In this document: piece by piece, positions 4,778 through 9,275 of the stretch
Layout: the number at the start of each line of letters is the position of its first letter
Position numbering within the stretch: the stretch's first letter is position 1
Assembly: GCA_018818755.1 (NCBI GenBank)
Contig: JAHIRL010000130.1
Location: forward strand, 1 to 9,275
DNA: 9,275 bases
Source: Patescibacteria group bacterium
GTDB lineage: Bacteria; Patescibacteriota; Gracilibacteria; UBA1369; LOWO2-01-FULL-3
Reading direction: 5' to 3'
Made by a program: the position numbers and the translations under genes
Notes under the pieces: generated by a model
Told to the model about the DNA's origin: nothing
Databases searched by the model: none
Seen by the model: the letters and a program-made list of their open reading frames with translations, nothing else

Positions 4778-5066
4778 ATTCCTCTAATGCACTAAAACCA
4801 TTGTAGTCTCTGATACTTTTAAACATTGGGCAGTCGTCTCCGTCACATCCTCTAAAACCCTTCCCAATAACAAGGAAAGACAAAAATAATCCGACAACTC
4901 CAACGATTACCAAACTAGCCACAAGTTTCTTCAACTGTTTTTTATCCAAAGCCTTATTCGCCCAGATAAAGAAAAGTATCACAGCAACAAACAATACGAA
5001 ACAAAACAGGTGCATCAGGAAAAACCCCGGTCCACCACCGCCATAAAATCCATATCCCATCATCAT
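4776..5066 (-). CDS. Small two-helix membrane protein, unknown
   Basis: 96 residues: a Met/Gly-rich start (MMMGYGFYGGGGPG), a first membrane helix of about residues 14-35, a basic loop (ALDKKQLKKL, about 39-48), a second helix of about 49-67, and an outward or soluble tail with CDGDDCPM, in which two Cys lie five residues apart among acids. Such a tail could bind a metal or form a disulfide, but no family is recognised. The Gly/Met-rich start plus two helices recalls small SHOCT-like or DUF membrane proteins, without a firm match. Three ATG codons stand at the start (5066, 5063, 5060). It has the strongest promoter of the window, and its stop codon overlaps the terminator hairpin. Confidence 0.7.
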   Translation of the reverse strand: MMMGYGFYGGGGPGFFLMHLFCFVLFVAVILFFIWANKALDKKQLKKLVASLVIVGVVGLFLSFLVIGKGFRGCDGDDCPMFKSIRDYNGFSALEE

Positions 5067-5094
5067 AAAAAAGAGGTTAAATAATGATGGATTG

Positions 5095-5123
5095 ATTATA
5101 GCAAACTAGCGAACTTCTGCCAA
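5095..5123 (-). promoter_or_regulatory. Strong sigma70-type promoter for the small membrane gene
   Basis: On the minus strand, TTGGCA (5123-5118, 5 of 6) is followed after 17 bp by a perfect TATAAT (5100-5095). The predicted start near 5088 leaves a 22-nt leader to the ATG at 5066. The -35 box lies inside the last codons of the cysteine-rich gene, so the small gene can be expressed independently of it. Confidence 0.7.
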
Positions 5124-6731
5124 ATAGCACTTCTCACAATAAATTTTCTCAACCCCATCCGGTTCGAAAACGCTCTTCACAGAATTGCCGCACTTATCAC
5201 AGACCCGTTCCCATAGTTTTCGAGGTTTCCTAACGGCAATCCGCTCATCATAGCGCACATCGGGATGCTTATGCGGCACAGGCACAGCCATTTTCTTGTA
5301 AAATTTAAGCTCCGGCCCAGTGACCACAAAGGGCTTCCCGCTCACTTCACACTTAATCGCCGTATCCAAAATCTTTTCATCCACATCGGCAATCGAATCC
5401 GGTAGCTCCGCAACTTCAATCATCTTCCCAGCTTCAACAAGCGGCTTATCATAATCACTCCACTTAAATCCGCGCTCCAGCGCCTCCTCTTTTCCCAAAG
5501 GCAAATATTCATTCGCCAAACTCTCATTGTATCCGAAAGGGGAGTACTGCGGAGGGAAAAATTGCCCCCACTCACCAGTCTCAATCATCTTTTCAATAAT
5601 CCGCGCAACCATCACCTCATATTCCTCCGCCGAATACTGTTTGTTGAAAATACAATACTGCTTATTGCGCAATCCCACGCAGCCAAAACAATTCTTGGAA
5701 TTATAGCAGGTATCGCAATACCACATATCGCTGCAATTAAACTGATAAATCGAAAAATGCACATTAAAAGTCGCAATCACCCCTAGCGTCTGCCAGGAAA
5801 GCTCCGGTCCCTCATACATATTCGAGCTATCATAAACATCCTTGCACTTCACGCCCACATGCACATTTTCGCAATCTTCGCTATCATTCACATCGTAACA
5901 ATTCGCGCAATTTTTACTATTTTTAATAAAGTCACCACTACAATTTTCACAATTCATAATCTCCGCATATTTGTAGACACGCCCGGCACGCATCTCCTCA
6001 AAAAGCTCCCAAGCCTTTTTGTAGTTTGAATATTTCCCCCTAAAGTCCGAAACAATCTTCTCGTAAGCCTCCTTCGATTCACATTTCTTATTCTGGAAGT
6101 AATACTCCTTGCCATTCAAATTCGTGCACAAAAAGCAGTTTCGACAATTGCTCATATTATCGCAGAAAAAACAGTCGCTACTATTGCTGGAATTATAAAC
6201 AAACTGACAATTATAAAGTCCGCGCACATTAAAACATTGATACAAAAGCTCGGAATCATAAGCATAAGCACAATCTACACAGTTTTTGCAGGTCTGCAAA
6301 AGCTTACCATAGTAGCAATCCTCGCAATGTTCGGAAGAATTGATCAGATAGCAATTGCGGCAAAATCCGGTTCCGGTGGTGTACTCAGAGTTCTCGTTTT
6401 GCATGGTCATCATGTTTGCACGGGGAACAGCCAGACAAAGTTCGTTGAATTGCTCAAAAAAACCACTCCCGAAATCAAAGTCCCTTCCGTAATCCATCGG
6501 ATCCCAATTATCCGAAAACCAATAATCTAGCGAATAAATTTTGTAAGGCTTATCGGGAGAATAAATGCTCACAAGCGGCTTGCCGTCGATGGCAGACGCG
6601 GTGCGATAGATAAATCGTTCGTTACGATGAGCCACGCGCCGTCTCAGTCTTTCGTCAGGCTCCAGATCCCACATAGGAATCTCAAACTTTTTGCCATTAA
6701 ATGTTGGTGCGATCTTTTTTAGAATTTCCAT
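5106..6731 (-). CDS. Cysteine-rich repeat protein with C-terminal zinc ribbon (CPR-type, unknown function)
   Basis: 541 residues with 33 Cys. Order: an N-terminal module (about 24-75) including SIYSPDKPYKIYSLDYWFSD; a conserved-looking DYGRDFDF (80-87) and VPRANM; a first Cys-rich array (124-217) with CxxC units at 124, 136 and 148, later Cys pairs also 12 apart (175/187/199 and 190/202); a helical spacer (220-250); a second array (261-360); a linker; and CEVSGKPF...FYKKMAVPVP leading to a zinc ribbon (C511xxC514...C532xxC535). Both arrays end in a similar tail (KEYYFQNKKCESKEAYEKIV and KQYCIFNKQYSAEEYEVMV), so the middle is an internal duplication. The N-terminal module aligns without gaps to the C-terminal ribbon, but its four Cys positions are Ser46, Asp49, Ser67 and Tyr70. 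An upstream start at 6806 is open, but ATG 6731 lies 20 nt from the predicted start site and the extra 25 residues contain the promoter. It probably binds several metals; the role is unknown. It is divergent from a TrmB-type regulator. Confidence 0.75.
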   Translation of the reverse strand: MEILKKIAPTFNGKKFEIPMWDLEPDERLRRRVAHRNERFIYRTASAIDGKPLVSIYSPDKPYKIYSLDYWFSDNWDPMDYGRDFDFGSGFFEQFNELCLAVPRANMMTMQNENSEYTTGTGFCRNCYLINSSEHCEDCYYGKLLQTCKNCVDCAYAYDSELLYQCFNVRGLYNCQFVYNSSNSSDCFFCDNMSNCRNCFLCTNLNGKEYYFQNKKCESKEAYEKIVSDFRGKYSNYKKAWELFEEMRAGRVYKYAEIMNCENCSGDFIKNSKNCANCYDVNDSEDCENVHVGVKCKDVYDSSNMYEGPELSWQTLGVIATFNVHFSIYQFNCSDMWYCDTCYNSKNCFGCVGLRNKQYCIFNKQYSAEEYEVMVARIIEKMIETGEWGQFFPPQYSPFGYNESLANEYLPLGKEEALERGFKWSDYDKPLVEAGKMIEVAELPDSIADVDEKILDTAIKCEVSGKPFVVTGPELKFYKKMAVPVPHKHPDVRYDERIAVRKPRKLWERVCDKCGNSVKSVFEPDGVEKIYCEKCYLAEVR

Positions 6732-6757
6732 ATCATTGTGATTAATGATTGAACACC

Positions 6758-6786
6758 ATACTAATATATTTGTCATAGTTTGTCTA
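6758..6786 (-). promoter_or_regulatory. Sigma70-type promoter for the cysteine-rich gene
   Basis: On the minus strand, TAGACA (6786-6781, 5 of 6) and TAGTAT (6763-6758, the same hexamer as the eno -10) are 17 bp apart. The predicted start near 6751 gives a 20-nt leader to ATG 6731. This supports the shorter gene model over the open frame beginning at 6806. Confidence 0.5.
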
Positions 6787-6813
6787 TAGCGACCCCACAT
6801 CAGCACGAGTAGG

Positions 6814-6842
6814 TTGCAAAAAGCTTGCTTATGCGCTATGAT
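6814..6842 (+). promoter_or_regulatory. Sigma70-type promoter for the TrmB-family gene
   Basis: TTGCAA (6814-6819, 4 of 6) and TATGAT (6837-6842, 5 of 6) are 17 bp apart; the predicted start near 6849 gives a 24-nt leader to ATG 6873. An imperfect inverted repeat, AGCT-TGC-TTAT (6822-6832) against ATAAAGCT (6841-6848), overlaps the -10 box and is a candidate operator, for example for autoregulation. The operator idea is speculative. Confidence 0.5.
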
Positions 6843-6872
6843 AAAGCTGTCGAAAACTTTCCCACAACACTT

Positions 6873-7655
6873 ATGATTTTAGAAAAACTTAAAAAGATCG
6901 GGTTTTCCGAAAAAGAAGCTCAAGTTTATATTCAATTGATCAGATGGGGAGCTCAGCCTATTTCTGTTATTTCCGAGCGTGCCCAAATCAACCGCACCAC
7001 CACCTACGACATCATCGATAGCCTCACAAAAAAAGGTCTGATCAGTTCAATTAAAAAAGGTGGCATCACCCACATAAAAGCCCTCAGTCCCAAAGAGCTC
7101 AACAACTATCTCGAAAGGGAAAAAGTGGAATTCACTCGCAAAATAGAAAAACAACAGCGCGAAATGGATTCTCTCCTTCCCGAACTCATCTCCCTGGAAA
7201 ACCCCGAAAGCACCAAGCCCAAGGTGAGCTTTTATGAAGGTGAAAAGGGCATGCGCCAAGCCTACGAAGACACTCTCACTTCAACCGAAAACATCCTCGC
7301 CTACGCCAATGTCGAAGACATGCACAAAGGCCTCCCCAATTTTTTCCCCGATTATTATCAAAGAAGGGGAGTGCAAAACAACATTCACATCAAAACCATT
7401 TCCCCGGATAACCCCACCTCCATCGAGCGCCACAAACAGGACAAAAAAGAAAACCGCGAAATGCTCCTAATCCCCGAAAAAGACTACGGTTTCTCCCCCG
7501 AGATAAACATCTACGACGACAAAGTCCTCATCGCTTCCTGGCGCGAAAAAATGGCCATTATCATTAAATCAAAAGAAATCGCCGACTTCCACAAACAAAT
7601 GTTTAAACTCTGCTGGACGCAGGCGAAAGTGTTACACCAGAAGCGAAAATCTTGA
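6873..7655 (+). CDS. TrmB-family transcriptional regulator
   Basis: 260 residues. The N-terminal winged helix (about 1-70) has the family signature: LKKIGFSEKEAQVYIQLIRWG, then ISERAQINRTTTYDIIDSL as the recognition helix-turn-helix, and a wing GLISSIKKGGITHIKALSP. A charged coiled coil follows (about 75-105), then the effector half from FYEGEKGMRQAYEDTL (about 121-136) to INIYDDKVLIASWREKMAIIIKS (about 210-232), the region where archaeal TrmB proteins sense sugars. Upstream in-frame TTG 6825 and ATG 6831 would add up to 16 residues, but family members start at M(L/I)LE.LKK.G.SE, and the promoter places the start site after those codons, so 6873 is chosen. It is divergent from the cysteine-rich gene, an obvious candidate target. 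It stops at TGA followed at once by TAA; the TGA lies in the -35 box of miaB. The ligand is unknown. Confidence 0.88.
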   Translation: MILEKLKKIGFSEKEAQVYIQLIRWGAQPISVISERAQINRTTTYDIIDSLTKKGLISSIKKGGITHIKALSPKELNNYLEREKVEFTRKIEKQQREMDSLLPELISLENPESTKPKVSFYEGEKGMRQAYEDTLTSTENILAYANVEDMHKGLPNFFPDYYQRRGVQNNIHIKTISPDNPTSIERHKQDKKENREMLLIPEKDYGFSPEINIYDDKVLIASWREKMAIIIKSKEIADFHKQMFKLCWTQAKVLHQKRKS

Positions 7656-7680
7656 TAAAGCTTCCCCTCTGCCCTAAAAT
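7652..7680 (+). promoter_or_regulatory. Sigma70-type promoter for miaB, overlapping the trmB-family stop
   Basis: TTGATA (7652-7657, 5 of 6) and TAAAAT (7675-7680, 5 of 6) are 17 bp apart. The -35 hexamer contains the TGA stop of the preceding gene. The predicted start near 7687 leaves only about 3 nt before the ATG at 7690, so the message would be nearly leaderless. miaB can therefore be transcribed independently of the regulator gene. Confidence 0.6.
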
Positions 7681-7689
7681 ACCCCCGCT

Positions 7690-9054
7690 ATGCTCAAATA
7701 CTACATTTATACATACGGTTGTCAGATGAATTATTCCGATACGGAGCGCATGCAAACATATCTGGAAGCCCTTGGATATGCGCAATCCCAAGATCCAAAG
7801 CAGGCCGACTTAATTTTCTATAATTCCTGCTCAGTCCGCCAAAAAGCTGAGGATCGAGTTTTTGGCGAACTTAAAAACACTAGGAAAATTCGCAAGAAGA
7901 ATCCAAAACTAATCGTTGCTATTACTGGCTGTATGGTGCGAAAATCCTCCAGCCGATACTCGCAGTCCCGAGATCCACTTTTTAATAGAAGCCCGGATCT
8001 GGACATCGCCCTGCGGATAGAAGAACTTCCTCGTCTTGCCGCCCTAATCCGCGAACTACACAAAGACTACCCAATCCAAGAAATCCCCGAAGAACAAACC
8101 GAAAACTATTTCGATATTCAGGCGGCCCACAGCTCTGGTGCTCAGGCCTTCGTCCCCATTTCCACCGGCTGTGACAAATTCTGCACCTACTGTATCGTCC
8201 CATACTCCCGCGGCCGTGAAAAATCCCGCCCCATCCCCGAGATTATCTGCGAATGCGAAGATCTTGTAGACAAAGGATACAAAGAGATAACCCTAATCGG
8301 CCAAACCGTAGACTCATACGGTCTCAGTAAATACGACCAAGACCACGGCACTTTCAAAGACCTTCCCGAAGGCGAAATCCCCTTCGTTTATCTCCTCAAA
8401 CAACTCGACCCTCTCCACAAAAAAGGTCTCAAACGCCTACGCTTCACCTCCCCCCACCCTCGCGACATCTCCGATCAACTCATAAAGGCCATTGCCAATC
8501 TTTCCACCCTCATGCCCTTCCTCCACCTCCCCGTCCAGGCCGGCCACAACGACCTACTCAAGCGCATGAACCGCCCATATAAAATAGAAGAATATAAAGA
8601 TATCATCCGCCGCCTCCGCGAACATACCCCCGACATTTCCATCTCAACAGACATTATTGTAGGCTTCTGCGGCGAAACGCAGGAAGAATTCCAAGCTGTT
8701 TGCGATCTTTTCCGAGAAATAGAATTCGACCATGCCTACCTAGCCCAATATTCCAGCCGCCCCGGAACAGCTGCCACCAGATTTATGGACGATGACATCT
8801 CCCAAGAAACAAAAAGAGAGCGTTGGCACATCCTCAACAATATCCTCAAAGAAGTTTCGGCAAAAAGGCTCACTCGTTTTGTAGGACGAACCATAGAAGT
8901 GTTGGTGGAAAGCCACGAAGGCGGAATCTGCACAGGCAAATCCGAACACTCCAGAATCGTAAATTTCCCAGGCTCAGCCTCACTTATTGGCGAAATAGTC
9001 CCCGTGAAAATCACAGGATCAGAAGTTTGGACATTAGAAGGGGAGCTGGTTTAA
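7690..9054 (+). CDS. miaB: tRNA-2-methylthio-N6-isopentenyladenosine37 synthase
   Basis: 454-residue radical-SAM methylthiotransferase, the usual length. It adds a methylthio group to i6A at position 37 of tRNAs reading UNN codons. The N-terminal MTTase domain carries the three ligands of the auxiliary [4Fe-4S] cluster: Cys11 (TYGCQMNYSD), Cys47 (NSCSVRQKAE) and Cys81 (TGCMVR). The radical-SAM domain has CDKFCTYC (Cys161, Cys165, Cys168) followed by IVPYSRGREKSR, then ITLIGQTVDSYG, LRFTSPHP, LHLPVQAGHNDLLKRMNR and STDIIVGFCGET. A TRAM domain (about 392-454) closes the protein. The NSCSVR and PVQAGH...MNR motifs fit MiaB rather than MtaB or RimO. After Cys81 there is a Ser/Arg-rich insertion of about 20 residues (84-103) relative to E. 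coli MiaB. There is no Shine-Dalgarno sequence. The 3' half is strongly C-rich on the coding strand. Its TAA overlaps the alaS stop. Confidence 0.95.
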   Translation: MLKYYIYTYGCQMNYSDTERMQTYLEALGYAQSQDPKQADLIFYNSCSVRQKAEDRVFGELKNTRKIRKKNPKLIVAITGCMVRKSSSRYSQSRDPLFNRSPDLDIALRIEELPRLAALIRELHKDYPIQEIPEEQTENYFDIQAAHSSGAQAFVPISTGCDKFCTYCIVPYSRGREKSRPIPEIICECEDLVDKGYKEITLIGQTVDSYGLSKYDQDHGTFKDLPEGEIPFVYLLKQLDPLHKKGLKRLRFTSPHPRDISDQLIKAIANLSTLMPFLHLPVQAGHNDLLKRMNRPYKIEEYKDIIRRLREHTPDISISTDIIVGFCGETQEEFQAVCDLFREIEFDHAYLAQYSSRPGTAATRFMDDDISQETKRERWHILNNILKEVSAKRLTRFVGRTIEVLVESHEGGICTGKSEHSRIVNFPGSASLIGEIVPVKITGSEVWTLEGELV

Positions 9055-9275
9055 GCTCCAATCACCGCCTTTATCCTCCTCACTCCACTCGAAGAACTTT
9101 GTTCTTTCAGGATTTTAAATCCACCAAGATCCGCAGTATTCTGGGCATGTGGCCCACCACAAATCTCCATGCTAAATTTATCATCACCATCCCCAGCCGT
9201 ATAAACCTTAACAGTATCGCCATATTTAGACTCAAAAAGCCCGATAGCCCCGCGTGCTTTAGCTTCATCCACACT
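9051..9275 (-). CDS. alaS: Alanyl-tRNA synthetase, C-terminal end of a shortened form (partial)
   Basis: 74 codons plus stop, open at the right edge, reading SVDEAKARGAIGLFESKYGD and continuing VKVYTAGDGDDKFSMEICGGPHAQNT, then FKILKEQSSSSGVRRIKAVIGA and stop. This is the second half of the AlaRS editing (SAD) domain: EAK..GA..LF..KYGD, the zinc-binding CGG.H with Cys and His, and GVRRI.AV.G. The third CGG.H residue is Pro rather than the usual bacterial Thr. The protein ends about where E. coli AlaRS would begin its coiled coil and C-Ala (DHHA1) domain, so roughly 170-180 C-terminal residues are absent and dimerisation or tRNA-elbow contact through C-Ala would be lost. A frameshift is unlikely because the stop fuses neatly with miaB and miaB occupies the following DNA. 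The N-terminal catalytic part lies outside the window. Confidence 0.92.
   Translation of the reverse strand, partial: SVDEAKARGAIGLFESKYGDTVKVYTAGDGDDKFSMEICGGPHAQNTADLGGFKILKEQSSSSGVRRIKAVIGA

Noticed and set aside
6732..6806. 25-residue N-terminal extension of the cysteine-rich protein
   Set aside because: The region contains the -35 and -10 boxes and the predicted start site, so it would not be in the message; the conserved-looking sequence begins at residue 26 (MEILKK).
6825..6872. 16-residue extension of the TrmB-type regulator (TTG or ATG start)
   Set aside because: The family start is MILEKLKKIGFSEKEA, and a TATGAT -10 box lies within the extension.
7648..7660. UGA recoding (glycine code of Gracilibacteria-type CPR)
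   Set aside because: All genes read through to full length with no internal TGA needed; the single TGA is a stop followed by TAA and coincides with a -35 box.

Overview
The window looks like a chromosomal segment of a small-genome bacterium, most likely from the Candidate Phyla Radiation (Patescibacteria). This is an inference from gene content and style; no ribosomal marker is present. The supporting features are a very cysteine-rich CPR-type protein of unknown function, a metallo-beta-lactamase-fold protein that lacks its metal ligands, a TrmB-family regulator, an alanyl-tRNA synthetase that ends right after its CGGPH editing domain, and short mRNA leaders with no Shine-Dalgarno sequence. 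All reading frames fit the standard code; the only TGA used is a stop.

Layout from left to right. (1) Positions 1-1464, minus strand: enolase, overlapped at its 3' end by the start of an NAD(P)H-hydrate dehydratase (nnrD-like) that runs off the left edge. (2) A compact divergent promoter pair (1493-1559) drives enolase leftwards and a degenerate UlaG/MBL-fold protein (1589-2191) rightwards. (3) Positions 2192-2721 hold no protein gene: a cluster of palindromes, a tRNA-Arg(CCT) with encoded CCA, 10-bp partial copies of both tRNA ends on either side, and more palindromes. (4) Positions 2722-4731 form an AT-richer accessory block: a P-loop kinase-like gene (-), an ORF6N-domain phage-type regulator (-) bracketed by a 36-bp imperfect direct repeat, and a PQ-loop/SWEET-like membrane protein (+). 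(5) Positions 4754-5066: a shared hairpin terminator and a small two-helix membrane protein (-). (6) Positions 5106-7655: the cysteine-rich protein (-) and a TrmB-family regulator (+), transcribed divergently from a 141-bp gap. (7) Positions 7690-9275: miaB (+), meeting the C-terminal end of alaS (-) with the two stop codons sharing a TTAA.

Promoters are unusually easy to read. Six sigma70-like pairs can be placed and all have exactly 17-bp spacers. In five the predicted start site lies 20-24 nt upstream of the start codon; for miaB, the PQ-loop gene and the P-loop gene it lies 0-3 nt from the start codon, implying leaderless messages. The same reasoning decides three start codons (eno, the cysteine-rich gene, trmB).

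Functionally, enolase belongs to glycolysis, and nnrD repairs hydrated NAD(P)H, much of it produced as a side product of glycolysis. miaB, alaS and tRNA-Arg belong to translation. The most unusual items are the cysteine-rich protein with 12-residue CxxC periodicity and a decayed zinc ribbon, the direct-repeat-flanked ORF6N cassette, the tRNA-end echoes, and the reversed GC skew over the MBL gene. I did not find a clear new defence or mobile system.
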